Shown: piece after piece, positions 41,108-50,706 of the stretch
Layout: each line of letters opens with the position of its first letter
How positions within the stretch are numbered: position 1 is the first letter of the stretch
Assembly (NCBI RefSeq): GCF_001431415.1
Contig: NZ_LDJI01000027.1
Coordinates: 62,001 to 126,000, forward strand
DNA length: 64,000 bases
Reading direction: 5' to 3'
From: Stenotrophomonas humi
GTDB taxonomy: Bacteria; Pseudomonadota; Gammaproteobacteria; Xanthomonadales; Xanthomonadaceae
Position numbers and translations under genes: made by a program
The notes under the pieces: generated by a model
The model's input: the letters and a program-made list of their open reading frames with translations, nothing else
Database searches by the model: none
Told to the model about the DNA's origin: nothing

Positions 41108-41602
41108 TCAGGCGGCAACTTCTTCAACGGCAGCGGATTGCCCCAGATCTGCGATGTCGAGCAAGGTTTCGATGTCCAGCAGGATCAGCATGCGATCGTC
41201 CTGGGTGCCGATGCCGGAGATGAAACGGGTATCCACGGCGGCGCCGAATTCGGGCGTCGGGCGGATCTGGTCGGCGTTGAGCGGGATCACATCCGAGACG
41301 CTGTCCACGACGATGCCAACCACGCGGTCTTCGACGTTGAGCACGATCATCACGGTGAACGCGTCGTAGCGGGCTTCGTCCAGGCGCAGCTTCAGGCGCA
41401 GGTCGATCACCGGCACGATGGTGCCGCGCAGGTTGATCACGCCCTTGATGTAGTCCGGCGCGTCGGGGACGCGGGTAACCGCGTCGTAGCCGCGGATTTC
41501 CTGCACTTTGAGGATGTCCACGCCGTAGTGCTCGTTGCCGAGCGTAAAGCTGAGGTACTCGCCGCCGGTGCCTTCGGCGGAAGTGATGCGCGTGTCGTTC
41601 AT
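41108..41602 (-). CDS. cheW: Chemotaxis coupling protein CheW
   Basis: 164 residues. Single CheW/SH3-like domain: YLSFTLGNEHYGVDILKVQEIRG, IKGVINLRGTIVPVIDLRLKL, VVGIVVDSVSDVIPL and a C-terminal extension (LLDIETLLDIADLGQ...). CheW links CheA to receptors at the pole. Monocistronic from its own sigma-28 promoter 43 nt upstream. Confidence 0.95.
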   Translation of the reverse strand: MNDTRITSAEGTGGEYLSFTLGNEHYGVDILKVQEIRGYDAVTRVPDAPDYIKGVINLRGTIVPVIDLRLKLRLDEARYDAFTVMIVLNVEDRVVGIVVDSVSDVIPLNADQIRPTPEFGAAVDTRFISGIGTQDDRMLILLDIETLLDIADLGQSAAVEEVAA

Positions 41603-41644
41603 GGCGGTTCCTGATCCTGGCGTGGGCCGGTGGCTGATGCACCG

Positions 41645-41671
41645 GTATCGGCGGCAGGGGCAGGGACTTTA
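41645..41671 (-). promoter_or_regulatory. Sigma-28 promoter of cheW
   Basis: On the minus strand TAAA (41668-41671), 15-nt spacer, GCCGATAC (41645-41652). Confidence 0.85.
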
Positions 41672-41782
41672 GTGCCGGGGCAGGGGTGCAGGGTGGAAAG
41701 CGGATGATTGCCTGTGTCGCAGCTCAATTGGGGCTGCTGCCAACACGTATCAGCCGCATTCGTTCACTCACGTCTGCGTGTT

Positions 41783-42553
41783 TCAGTCGCCATTCGCACG
41801 TGCCTTGCGCAGGCGGTCGATGCGGAAGATGTAGCGCTGGATCAGCGTGTCGGCGCCACGCGGCAGCCCATCAAAACGCAACCCGACCCGGGTCATTTCA
41901 ACGCCGTTGGCTTGCTTCTGCTGGCGCAGGTTGCAGGCCACCATGGTAGTGATGATCGGCGGGGATTCGGGAATCTGAAGCTCGCAGCCGTGGTAACGGC
42001 TTTGCAGGCTGAGCAGGTTCTGCGGGGCGGGCAGCATCAGCGCGAGTCCGCCGGCGCTGATGTCCAGGACCCGCCAACGGCTGGGCTGGCCGCCATCGGG
42101 GTCGGGCAGCAGGCAGTAAGGCGAGTCGCCGACCGGCGTTTCCAGGCGATAGAACTCGCGGCGCTGCAGGTGGTAAACCTCCTCCGGCAGCGGCACCTGG
42201 AAGGCGATGTGGCCGTCGCGCTCCACGCGCCGTGGCTGTTGCAGCTGGAAGCGGACGGTGACCTTGTCCACCAGCCCGAAGCACAGCAGGGTGGCAGCGC
42301 TTTCAACGGTCCGGTTGAGCGACGGCAGCGGGCTGGCATCGAGCAGCAGGCCGTGCTCGTCCACTTCCAGCACGGCGCTGGGGAAGGACTGGTCGCGTCC
42401 GTCAGGATGCGCATTGATCATGGAGCGCTGGTCGATCATGGACTGCAGCAGATGCCGGATCTGATGTCGGTTCCGCACCATGAAGCGGTCGTCGGCATAT
42501 AGCTTGCCAGCGGCGTTGGAGGGACTCGGCTCGAATGGTTCGTTTACGGACAT
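41783..42553 (-). CDS. ycgR: YcgR-type flagellar brake protein (YcgR + PilZ domains)
   Basis: 256 residues from the ATG at 42553. N-terminal YcgR domain (about 20-125) and C-terminal PilZ domain with the c-di-GMP motifs RREFYR (131-136, RxxxR) and DISAGG (164-169, D/NxSxxG). c-di-GMP-bound YcgR slows swimming by acting on the flagellar stator/rotor. Position among chemotaxis genes fits this. No sigma-28 match or strong ribosome-binding site was seen upstream. Confidence 0.9.
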   Translation of the reverse strand: MSVNEPFEPSPSNAAGKLYADDRFMVRNRHQIRHLLQSMIDQRSMINAHPDGRDQSFPSAVLEVDEHGLLLDASPLPSLNRTVESAATLLCFGLVDKVTVRFQLQQPRRVERDGHIAFQVPLPEEVYHLQRREFYRLETPVGDSPYCLLPDPDGGQPSRWRVLDISAGGLALMLPAPQNLLSLQSRYHGCELQIPESPPIITTMVACNLRQQKQANGVEMTRVGLRFDGLPRGADTLIQRYIFRIDRLRKARANGD

Positions 42554-42875
42554 GGGCACGCTTGCGATGGGCCGAAAGACCAGTGGCTGAAAAGGAGTCC
42601 GCTGGAAACTGTGATAGCGGCCGCCCTTTTTACATCTTTAGCCACGCTATTACGACCCCGGCTCTGCGTCTGCGGCCGGCAAGGTTTGGTGGATGCCAGT
42701 GTCCGCGATCATCGAGGATCGGGGGCAGTAATGGCGGTGATTGCCTCTACCGATGGGAGACGTTGGCCATGCCCACGGCGCTGCCGCTCCGGTTCGCCCG
42801 GAGCGGGCATGTCCGAAGCAAGAAGCCGGCAGCAGGCAGGCCGGAGAGTTTCCCGCCTGCCGCCGGCAATGACCT
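42554..42875. other. Intergenic region with two hairpins
   Basis: 322 nt between ycgR and a receptor. Two inverted repeats: CCGCTCCGG / CCGGAGCGG (42784-42806) and the larger one at 42825-42867. No gene seen. Confidence 0.5.
42825..42867 (-). terminator. Probable terminator of the receptor gene at 42876
   Basis: Stem GCCGGCGGCAGGC pairing with GCCTGCTGCCGGC (13 bp, one G-U), 9 nt after the stop, followed on the minus strand by TTCTTGCTT. Confidence 0.6.
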
Positions 42876-45107
42876 CTAGAACTCCTGCCAGTCGCTGCTG
42901 GTTGCCACCGGTGCACGCGGCGGCGCGCTGGGAATGGCGCGCAGGGCCGGGCGCGGACGTTGCGCGGGCCTGGGGACACTGGCCGCCGCGCGGGCCAGCG
43001 AGGTGCTCAGTGAATCCGACAGGCGGAACTGCGCAACGGCATCCGTGAGCTGCTGCGCCTGGTCTTCCATGGAGCGCGCGGCGGCAGTGGCTTCTTCCAC
43101 CAGCGCGGCGTTCTGCTGGGTGCTTTCGTCCATCTGCATGACGGTCTGGTTGACCTGTTCGATGCCGGCGGTCTGTTCCTGCGAGGCGGCGGAAATGTCG
43201 GCCATGATCGTGGTCACGCGCTGCACCGAGGCGACGATGTCATCCATGGTGGTACCGGCACGGCGTACCTGCTGCGAGCCCTCGGTCACCTTTTCCACCG
43301 AGTCGTCGATCAGCGATTTGATCTCCTTGGCCGCAGATGCCGAGCGCTGCGCCAGCGTGCGCACTTCCGTGGCGACCACTGCAAAGCCCCGTCCCTGGTC
43401 GCCGGCGCGTGCCGCTTCCACGGCTGCGTTGAGGGCGAGGATATTGGTCTGGAACGCGATGCCGTCGATGACGCTGATGATGTCGGCGATGCGTTGCGAG
43501 GACTGCTCGATGGAGGTCATGGTGGTGACGACCTGGCTGACCACGTCGCCGCCCTTGGCGGCCACTTCGGCCGCCCCGCGCGCGAGCTGGTCGGCCTGGC
43601 GAGCGTGCTCGGCATTCTGGCGCACGGTGGAGGTGAGTTCCTCCATCGACGCGGCGGTCTCCTCGAGATTGGCGGCCTGTTGTTCGGTGCGACGGGAAAG
43701 GTCGCTGTTGCCGGTGGCGATCTCGCTGGCCGACAGGCTGATGCTGCCGCTGGAGGCCTGGATGCGTGAAACGATGGCGGCCAGCTGGTCCATGCTGGCG
43801 TTGCCATCATCCCGCATGCGGGCGAAAACGCCATGGAAGTCACCCTCCATGCGCTGGGTCAGGTCGCCCTGGGCGATGGCCTGCAGCAACCGCGACAGAT
43901 GGCCGAGATTGCTTTCGGTGGTTTCCATCAGCGAGTTGAGGCCACCGACCATGTCGCGGAAATCGTGCTCGAAGTTGCCGGCATCGCCGCGCTGGCTGAA
44001 GTCACCGACGGCAGCGGCACCGGACAGGCGCTTGATCTCGTTGTTGATCGCCGACAGGCTGGCCTTGGTGCTGTCCATGGCGTTGGTGATGGCGGCTTTT
44101 TCGCCGGGCAGGCGGTCCATGTCCACCGACAGATCACCGCGGGCGTAGTGGCGCATCACTTCCACCACGCGCATCTTCACGCCGATGTGCTGGGCTACGA
44201 CCGCATTGACCTCGCGTACCATGCGCCCGTATTCGCCGGGGAAACGGGCTTCATCAATCCGGAAGCTGATCTGCCCTTCATCGTGTTCGCGCGCCAGTTC
44301 CACCTGTGCGGCGATGACCGCCTTGAGCTGGTCCTGCATGCGCTGCATGGAGGCCAGCAGCTGGCCGACTTCATCCTTGCGGGTACTGTCGATGGCGCCG
44401 TCCAGGCGGCCGCTGGCCACGTCATCGGCGGCGCGCAGCGCACTACGCAGCGGGCCCACGATCGAACGGACGATGATCACGCCCATGACTGCCGACGACA
44501 CGCCCAGCAGCAGCATGAAAGCGAGGATCGCGTTGACGCTGTTCGCCTGCGTCGCGCTGGCTTCGGCGGTCTCGCGATCCAACGCGTTGACGACATAGCC
44601 GCTGAGTTCTTCCACGTTCTGGAACAAGTCGCGGCGCGCAATGCGCGACTGATCGTTGGAGATGGCCTGCGCCGCATCAAACTCGCCGCTGGCGATGGCC
44701 TTGGACATCAGCGTGTGGGCATCGAAGTAGGCTTGCGCTGTCTGCTGCATCTTCGCGTACAGGGCCTTCTGCGCGTCGCTGGCCGGAAGCGCTTCGTACT
44801 TCCGGCTGTGCTCGGCCAGCTTCTGGCGTTGTTCGGCGATGCGCTGGTTGTACTCGGCAACGAACTCGGGCTCCTGCAGGTGCGAGAGCTGCGAAAGCTC
44901 CGCGATGCGGATTTCAGCGAGGTCGGCGCGAATGAGATCCAGGTATTGCACGGCGGGCATGTAGCGCGTGCTGACCGCGTCCAGCTGCACGCTGGCCTGC
45001 TTGAGCCGCATGACGGCGAAGCCACCCATGGCCAGGGTGGCGACGGTGGTCAGGGTGAAAGCGATTGCGAGCTTTCGGGTGATCGTGAGGTTGCGAAAGA
45101 ACTCCAT
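42876..45107 (-). CDS. Methyl-accepting chemotaxis protein, 4HB sensor, poly-HAMP, DWQEF tail
   Basis: 743 residues. TM1 (LAIAFTLTTVATLAMGGFAV), four-helix-bundle sensor (about 35-190), TM2 (ILAFMLLLGVSSAVMGVIIV), then several consecutive HAMP-like units (RMQDQLKAVIAAQVELAREH; MRHYARGDLSVDMDRLPGEK; AAAVGDFSQRGD; IAQGDLTQRMEGDF) and the signalling domain ([19 protein letters not shown]). Ends DWQEF, the CheR/CheB docking motif. Closely related to the receptor at 45489-47738. A candidate sigma-28 promoter lies about 115 nt upstream. Confidence 0.93.
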   Translation of the reverse strand: MEFFRNLTITRKLAIAFTLTTVATLAMGGFAVMRLKQASVQLDAVSTRYMPAVQYLDLIRADLAEIRIAELSQLSHLQEPEFVAEYNQRIAEQRQKLAEHSRKYEALPASDAQKALYAKMQQTAQAYFDAHTLMSKAIASGEFDAAQAISNDQSRIARRDLFQNVEELSGYVVNALDRETAEASATQANSVNAILAFMLLLGVSSAVMGVIIVRSIVGPLRSALRAADDVASGRLDGAIDSTRKDEVGQLLASMQRMQDQLKAVIAAQVELAREHDEGQISFRIDEARFPGEYGRMVREVNAVVAQHIGVKMRVVEVMRHYARGDLSVDMDRLPGEKAAITNAMDSTKASLSAINNEIKRLSGAAAVGDFSQRGDAGNFEHDFRDMVGGLNSLMETTESNLGHLSRLLQAIAQGDLTQRMEGDFHGVFARMRDDGNASMDQLAAIVSRIQASSGSISLSASEIATGNSDLSRRTEQQAANLEETAASMEELTSTVRQNAEHARQADQLARGAAEVAAKGGDVVSQVVTTMTSIEQSSQRIADIISVIDGIAFQTNILALNAAVEAARAGDQGRGFAVVATEVRTLAQRSASAAKEIKSLIDDSVEKVTEGSQQVRRAGTTMDDIVASVQRVTTIMADISAASQEQTAGIEQVNQTVMQMDESTQQNAALVEEATAAARSMEDQAQQLTDAVAQFRLSDSLSTSLARAAASVPRPAQRPRPALRAIPSAPPRAPVATSSDWQEF

Positions 45108-45218
45108 CTCTTGCTCTCCGGATCGACTGAATTGTGAGTGGCGGGCGATCGTGTCCTTCTAGAAAGCGCCGCCGAGAGGCGTGCACATCACCGCGTTGAA
45201 GCGGTGTGGTCAGAGCCG

Positions 45219-45245
45219 GTATCGGCGCCCAGCTTTGCGGGCTGT
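45219..45245 (-). promoter_or_regulatory. Candidate sigma-28 promoter of the receptor at 42876-45107
   Basis: GCCGATAC (45219-45226) with a weak -35 (ACAG at 15 nt, TACA at 16 nt). The rest of the 380-nt gap up to the next gene holds only the terminator at 45431-45465. Confidence 0.45.
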
Positions 45246-45430
45246 AGGGCAATTACTGCGGACATTCTGAAGAATTCAGCACAAACAATCACATGAAGAT
45301 CATGTAGCTGACGCATTCAATCGGAGCAGGCGGACAACGTGATCGGCTGCCGTAAGAGCCTGTGTGTCGCATCACTTTTACTGACGCTGCTCCGCGGCAG
45401 GTGCTGGTCGCTGCCGTCCACCGACTGAAA

Positions 45431-45465
45431 TGAAAACGGCCTCGTCTTTGTCAGACGAGGCCGTT
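45431..45465 (-). terminator. Rho-independent terminator of the receptor gene at 45489
   Basis: 13-bp perfect stem AACGGCCTCGTCT / AGACGAGGCCGTT, loop of five, followed on the minus strand by TTCATTTC; 23 nt after the stop. Confidence 0.85.
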
Positions 45466-45488
45466 GAGCCGCTTAGCAAGCGTGCCGA

Positions 45489-47738
45489 TCAGAACTCCTG
45501 CCAATCCTCGCCATTGGCGACCATCGGTTCCATGCGACGTGGCGCGGCGGCCATGCGTGCCGGGCGATAGCCCGATGACGGCGCGGCGACAACCGCTGCA
45601 GGCCTGGCGTTGGCGGCCACGGCGGCAGGGCGTGAGGTCGTGGTCACGCGGAACGCGGCGACCGCTTCGTTGAGCAGCAGTGCCTGTTCTTCCATCGCGC
45701 GGGCAGCAGCGGTGGCTTCTTCCACCAGCGCAGCGTTCTGCTGGGTGGTTTCATCCATCTGCACCACGGTCTGATTGACCTGCTCGATACCAGCCGACTG
45801 CTCCTGCGAGGCGGCCGAGATCTCGGCCATGATGTCGGTGACGCGCTGCACCGAGGCGACGATCTCGCCCATGGTGGTGCCTGCCTGATGCACCAGTGCC
45901 GAGCCTTCGCCGACCTTGCCGACGGAGTCTTCAATCAGCCCCTTGATCTCCTTGGCGGCACCGGCCGAGCGCTGCGCCAGCGTGCGCACTTCCGAGGCAA
46001 CCACGGCGAAACCGCGACCCTGCTCACCGGCACGGGCTGCTTCCACCGCAGCATTCAGCGCCAGGATGTTGGTCTGGAAGGCGATGCCGTCAATGACCGA
46101 GATGATCTCGGCAATCTTCTTGGACGAGGCTTCGATGCCACTCATGGTGGTGACAACCTGCTGCACCACGTTGCCACCCTGGCTGGCGACGCCATGCGCG
46201 CCGATGGCGAGCTGGTTGGCCTGGCGGGCGTGTTCGGCATTCTGGCGCACGGTGGAGGTCAGCTCCTCCATCGAGGCGGCGGTCTCTTCCAGATTGGCGG
46301 CCTGCTGCTCGGTGCGGCGCGACAGGTCGTTGTTGCCGGTAGCGATCTCGGTGGCTGCCAGGTTGATGCTGGACGCCGCATTCTGGATGCGACCGACAAT
46401 GCTGGCCAGCTGATCAACGGTGGCATTGGCGTCATCGCGCATCTGTGCGAACACGCCGTTGAACTGGCCGTCCATGCGCACCGTGAGGTCACCCTGTGCA
46501 AGCGCCTGCAGCACCTGCGACACCTTGGCCAGGTTGCCGTCTGCGGTTTCCATCAGGTGATTCAAGCCGCTCACCATGTTGCGGAAATCGTACTGGTAGC
46601 GGTTCAGATCACCCCGCTGGGTGAAGTCACCCGCCGCAGCGGCGCCAGCCAGGCGCGTGATTTCGGTATTGATCGAGGACAGGCTGGCCTTGATGCCGTC
46701 CACGGCCTCGGTCATCACCGCGCTCTCGCCGGGCAGGCGGTCGATGTCCATGCTCATGTCGCCAATCGAGTAGCGCTTCAGGACGTCCAGCATGTGCAGG
46801 ATGGTGTTTACCTGCGATGCCACCAGATCATTGGTGGAGTGGATCATCTGCCCGTACTCGCCGGGGAATGCACTTTCGTCCATGCGGTAGCTGATGGTGC
46901 CTGCGTCGTGCTGGCGGGCCATTTCGCCCTGTGCGGCGATTACCGCCTGCAACTGCGTCTGCATGCGCTGCATCGACGACAGCAGCTTGCCTACTTCGTC
47001 GCGGCGCGAGGCATCGATGCGGCGATCCAGCTTGCCGACGGAAACATCATCGGCCACGCGGACGGCTTCTTCCAGCGGCACCATGATCGCGCGGATGATC
47101 ACCCATGCCAGCAGGGCTGCCAGCACCAGTGCCAGCGCCAGGACACCAAACACCGTAAGCAACGAGCGGGTATGGGCCTGTTTGGATTCAGCGGTCTGCT
47201 TGCTCAACTGCGTCTGGTTGTACTGCGAGAGCTGCTTGAGCTGGTTGAACAGATCGCGGCGCAACATGCGCGATTCATCACTGGAAATGGTGCGCGCGGT
47301 GTCGAAATCGTCCAGCGCGATGGCGGCGGAGATGCGCTCATGCGCACCGAAGTAGGCAGCGCGAAGCGTCTTTACCTTGTCGTACAGCTGCTGCTCTTCC
47401 TTGGTGCTTGCGGTTTCGATGCTGTCATACGCTTTTTCTTCGGCTTCGATCAGGGCGCGGGTTTCCGCCATGCGCTTGTCATAGTCGGCCAGCTGCGTCG
47501 CGTTGCCCTGGTAACTCAACTGGGCCTGTTCGAAAGTACGAAATTCACCCAGCTGGGCGCGCATTTCGCCCAGATGCTGCACTGAGGGCATCCAGTTGCT
47601 GCTGACCTCTTCGATCTGGCGCTCAGCCACACCCAGGCGCCACACCGAGAACAGGCCCAGCAGCAGGGTGAGCAGGCCGGTGGAACAGAAAGCCACCAAC
47701 AGCTTCCGCGTGATCGACAGGTTCTGGAACCATTTCAT
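45489..47738 (-). CDS. Methyl-accepting chemotaxis protein, 4HB sensor, poly-HAMP, DWQEF tail
   Basis: 749 residues from the ATG at 47738 with GGAGG upstream; the frame is open a few codons further. TM1 ([20 protein letters not shown]), four-helix-bundle sensor, TM2 ([21 protein letters not shown]), chain of HAMP-like units ([44 protein letters not shown]) and the signalling domain; ends DWQEF. A paralogue of the receptor at 42876-45107 and probably a product of local duplication. No convincing sigma-28 promoter: ACCGATAT upstream lacks a -35. Confidence 0.93.
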   Translation of the reverse strand: MKWFQNLSITRKLLVAFCSTGLLTLLLGLFSVWRLGVAERQIEEVSSNWMPSVQHLGEMRAQLGEFRTFEQAQLSYQGNATQLADYDKRMAETRALIEAEEKAYDSIETASTKEEQQLYDKVKTLRAAYFGAHERISAAIALDDFDTARTISSDESRMLRRDLFNQLKQLSQYNQTQLSKQTAESKQAHTRSLLTVFGVLALALVLAALLAWVIIRAIMVPLEEAVRVADDVSVGKLDRRIDASRRDEVGKLLSSMQRMQTQLQAVIAAQGEMARQHDAGTISYRMDESAFPGEYGQMIHSTNDLVASQVNTILHMLDVLKRYSIGDMSMDIDRLPGESAVMTEAVDGIKASLSSINTEITRLAGAAAAGDFTQRGDLNRYQYDFRNMVSGLNHLMETADGNLAKVSQVLQALAQGDLTVRMDGQFNGVFAQMRDDANATVDQLASIVGRIQNAASSINLAATEIATGNNDLSRRTEQQAANLEETAASMEELTSTVRQNAEHARQANQLAIGAHGVASQGGNVVQQVVTTMSGIEASSKKIAEIISVIDGIAFQTNILALNAAVEAARAGEQGRGFAVVASEVRTLAQRSAGAAKEIKGLIEDSVGKVGEGSALVHQAGTTMGEIVASVQRVTDIMAEISAASQEQSAGIEQVNQTVVQMDETTQQNAALVEEATAAARAMEEQALLLNEAVAAFRVTTTSRPAAVAANARPAAVVAAPSSGYRPARMAAAPRRMEPMVANGEDWQEF

Positions 47739-48321
47739 TGCAGGCGCCTCCATTGGCATTTCGCGCTACGCACAGGCCCGGTGCACCTGCGGAAATATCG
47801 GTTGATTGAGCAAGGCGGCGGGGGCGCCTTTGTGGTGCGGAAACCACGACGTGCTGAGGTATCGGCGACCAGTGAGGGTTCTTGAGCGACTGAGAGGAGC
47901 GCTGCTGAACGGCGTTCAGGCGGCGATTCGACGCGTGCGCGGTGGCACGGAATACCAACGCTTCCGCGGTCGGTTTCCCTTGCCTGCGGCGGGGCTGGAT
48001 CGGTGTTGCTCCAACTGCACGCCGCGTGCTCAGCCCAGAACGATCCACCGCATGTCGGGCACGTCCGCCCGCGAGCGGATGGCGGTGGGCTTTCCATGGA
48101 TCGGTTTCGCTCTCAGCACAGGGCCGTGGACGAGGTCATGTGGACGAGACCCTGTCGCTGCGCCGAGCCGACGCGTCGCTGCCGTATATCGCGCATGCTG
48201 TCCCGTCACCTGGGAGGAGGCGGCCCGCAAACCGCCTCCCTTCACCCGGCAGACCGGAGGAAGGGAGCGGTGGACTTCCGCTTCGCGGGAGATTTCCGTG
48301 AGGAGCTGGTGCTTGGCGGCC
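47739..48321. other. Unexplained 580-nt intergenic region
   Basis: Lies between cheA and a receptor gene, both on the minus strand. Frames are open on both strands but Arg/Pro/Cys/Ser-rich and without ribosome-binding sites, so I do not call a gene. An 8-bp hairpin GGAGGCGG / CCGCCTCC (48216-48239) sits about 80 nt after the cheA stop without a T-run. Confidence 0.5.
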
Positions 48322-50304
48322 TCAAGCCGCCTGGGGCATACGTAGCGAACGTACCAGACCGCCGATGTCGACGATCAACGCGACGCGGCCGTCGCCAAGG
48401 ATGGTGGCGCCGGAGACACCACCGATGCGGCGATAGTTGTTCTCGATGTTCTTGACTACCACCTGCTGCTGGCCGAGCAGTTCGTCCACTTCCAGCGCGA
48501 TCTTCTGGCCATCGCTCTCGACCACCACCACCAGCGGATCGGCGTGGCTGCTGTCTCGGTATCCGTAGTGCTGGCCCAGGGCAAGAATCGGCAGGTACTC
48601 GCCGCGCACGCGCAGCACGCGGCCTTCGCCGCCCATGGTGCGGATATCTTCGGCCTGTGGCTGCAGTGCTTCGAGCACGTACGCCAGCGGCAGGATCAAG
48701 GTCTCGCCAGCGACCGAAACGGTCATGCCGTCGAGGATGGCCAGCGTCAGGGGCAGGCGGATCAGCACGCGGGTGCCGGCGCCGGTGCGGCTTTCCAGCT
48801 GGACTTCGCCGCCGAGTGCCTGGATGTTGCGACGGACCACGTCCATGCCGACACCACGGCCGGACAGATCGGTGACCGCGTCGGCAGTGGAGAAGCCCGG
48901 TTGGAAAATCAGGTCCCACACCTGTGAATCAGTGGGATTGTCAGGAACGTTGAGGCCACGTTCGAGGGCTTTGGCCAGGATCTTGTCGCGGTTCAGGCCG
49001 CGGCCGTCGTCGCTGACCTCGATCACGATATGACCGCCCTGATGTGAGGCTGCCAGGGTGATGGTGCCGGTTTCTTCCTTGCCGGCCTCGCGCCGCACGT
49101 CCGGCATTTCCAGGCCGTGATCGATCGAGTTGCGGACCAGATGTACGAGTGGGTCGGCGATCTTTTCGATCAGGCCCTTGTCGAGCTCGGTGCCTTCACC
49201 GATGGTGCGCAGGCGCACCTGTTTGCCGAGGCGACTGGAAAGGTCGCGGACCAGACGCGGGAAACGGCGGAACACCGCATCCACCGGCAACATGCGCACG
49301 CCGATGACGGCTTCCTGCAGGTCGCGGGTATTGCGCTCCAGCAGATCGAGGCCGGCGAGCAGCTGCTCGGCATGTGCCGGATCCAGGCCACCGGAAACCT
49401 GCTTGAGCATGGCTTGGGTGATGACCAGCTCGCCCACCAGGTTGATCAGGGCATCGACCTTGTCAACGCTGACGCGGATGGAGGACTCGGCTTCGTGCGC
49501 AGGGGCGCCGCCTGCTGCGGGCTTGGAGGCGTCGCCGGCAGTGGCCGTCACTGATACCGGCTCGGGCTGCGCTGCTTCGATTGCCAGGCTCGGCGGTGCG
49601 GCAGGACGGATGTCCAGCTCGCAATCGTCCACCACCCAGGCAAAGGTGTCTTCGATGCGGCTGCGCGGCACCTTGCCGACCAGGCCAAGATCCCAGGCGA
49701 GATAGGCTTCCAGCGGATCGAGCTGCGCGAAGGCGGGCAGGCGTTGCATGCGAGGTTCGACATGCAGTGAACCCAGCGTTTCCAGTTCGCGGATGATGCG
49801 CAGCGGGTCATTGCCACTCATGAACAGTGACGGCGCGGGCGCGAAACCGATCTGCCATGCGTCCGGCGTGTCATCTTCCTTGACGGCGGCAGCAACCTTG
49901 GCAGGGGATGGTGCTTGCCCGGACAACACCGCCTGCAGGCGGTCGGTCACGGCCTTGACCGCCGCCGGATCCGCTGCCTGGCCGTGCTCGGCCTCACGCA
50001 GCAGCGCGCGCAGCACGTCCACCGAGGCGAGCATCGCATCGACGGCGTTGCCGGCCAGGGCGCGCTTGCCGGAACGCAGCTCGTCCAGCAGCGTTTCAAG
50101 CACATGGGTCAGGCCGGCGATCGCATCGAAGCCGAACGTGCCGGCGCCACCCTTGATCGAGTGCGCGGCGCGGAAGACGGAGTTGATGATCTCCGGATCC
50201 TGCGCGCCATCTTCCAGGGCGAGCAGGCCGGCTTCCATCGCATCCAGCCCTTCGCGGCTTTCTTCAAAGAAGGTGGCGTGGAAGCGTTGCAGGTCCATGC
50301 TCAT
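48322..50304 (-). CDS. cheA: Chemotaxis histidine kinase CheA (first copy)
   Basis: 660 residues. P1 HPt domain with His48 (VFRAAHSIKGGAGTFGF), an unusual middle region (about 130-270, including WQIGFAPAPSLFMSGNDPLR-type CheA second domain), dimerisation P3 (VDALINLVGELVITQAMLKQ), ATPase P4 (HLVRNSIDHGLE, DDGRGL, GRGVGMDVV) and a C-terminal CheW-like P5. A second, different CheA is encoded at 54882-56708. It lies 36 nt after a cheY gene, in the order STAS-cheY-cheA. Confidence 0.95.
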   Translation of the reverse strand: MSMDLQRFHATFFEESREGLDAMEAGLLALEDGAQDPEIINSVFRAAHSIKGGAGTFGFDAIAGLTHVLETLLDELRSGKRALAGNAVDAMLASVDVLRALLREAEHGQAADPAAVKAVTDRLQAVLSGQAPSPAKVAAAVKEDDTPDAWQIGFAPAPSLFMSGNDPLRIIRELETLGSLHVEPRMQRLPAFAQLDPLEAYLAWDLGLVGKVPRSRIEDTFAWVVDDCELDIRPAAPPSLAIEAAQPEPVSVTATAGDASKPAAGGAPAHEAESSIRVSVDKVDALINLVGELVITQAMLKQVSGGLDPAHAEQLLAGLDLLERNTRDLQEAVIGVRMLPVDAVFRRFPRLVRDLSSRLGKQVRLRTIGEGTELDKGLIEKIADPLVHLVRNSIDHGLEMPDVRREAGKEETGTITLAASHQGGHIVIEVSDDGRGLNRDKILAKALERGLNVPDNPTDSQVWDLIFQPGFSTADAVTDLSGRGVGMDVVRRNIQALGGEVQLESRTGAGTRVLIRLPLTLAILDGMTVSVAGETLILPLAYVLEALQPQAEDIRTMGGEGRVLRVRGEYLPILALGQHYGYRDSSHADPLVVVVESDGQKIALEVDELLGQQQVVVKNIENNYRRIGGVSGATILGDGRVALIVDIGGLVRSLRMPQAA

Positions 50305-50340
50305 TGGCGCGGTATCCGTTGGTAAGGCAGGCAGGGCTGA

Positions 50341-50706
50341 TCAGCCCAGGACTTTCTGGACGGTAGCGACCAGCTGTTCGGGATTGAACGGCTTGACCAG
50401 CCAGCCGGTGGCACCGGCAGCCTTGCCTTCGGACTTCTTGTCGGCGGCCGATTCGGTGGTGAGCATCAGCATCGGCGTGAACTTGTAGTCCGGCAGCTGG
50501 CGCAGCTCGCGAATCAGCGAAATGCCGTCCATGTTGGGCATGTTCACGTCGGTCACCACCGCATTGAAGCGCTGGCCCTTGGCACGGCCCAGGGCGACGG
50601 CGCCGTCTTCGGCTTCTTCAACCGAAAAGCCGGCCGAGGTGAGGGCGAAAGACACCATCTGGCGCATTGACGCCGAGTCGTCTACCACCAGGATTCGTGC
50701 GCTCAT
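50341..50706 (-). CDS. cheY: CheY-like response regulator (first copy)
   Basis: 121-residue single receiver domain. Acidic pocket Asp9, Asp10, phosphorylation site Asp53 (TDVNMPNMDG), Thr in MLTTES and Lys in LVKPF. Its neighbour genes (STAS protein and cheA) suggest it is phosphorylated by the adjacent CheA. It could be a phosphate sink or the regulator of a separate output rather than the switch-binding CheY. Overlaps the STAS gene by ATGA. Confidence 0.93.
   Translation of the reverse strand: MSARILVVDDSASMRQMVSFALTSAGFSVEEAEDGAVALGRAKGQRFNAVVTDVNMPNMDGISLIRELRQLPDYKFTPMLMLTTESAADKKSEGKAAGATGWLVKPFNPEQLVATVQKVLG

Noticed and set aside
47761-47815. Sigma-28 promoter for the receptor at 45489-47738
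   Set aside because: ACCGATAT is present but no TAAA/TCAA-like -35 lies 15 nt upstream.
47806-48345. Possible 179-residue gene on the + strand in the cheA/receptor gap
   Set aside because: Arg/Cys/Pro-rich with no ribosome-binding site and no domain; frames are open on both strands, as is usual at this GC.
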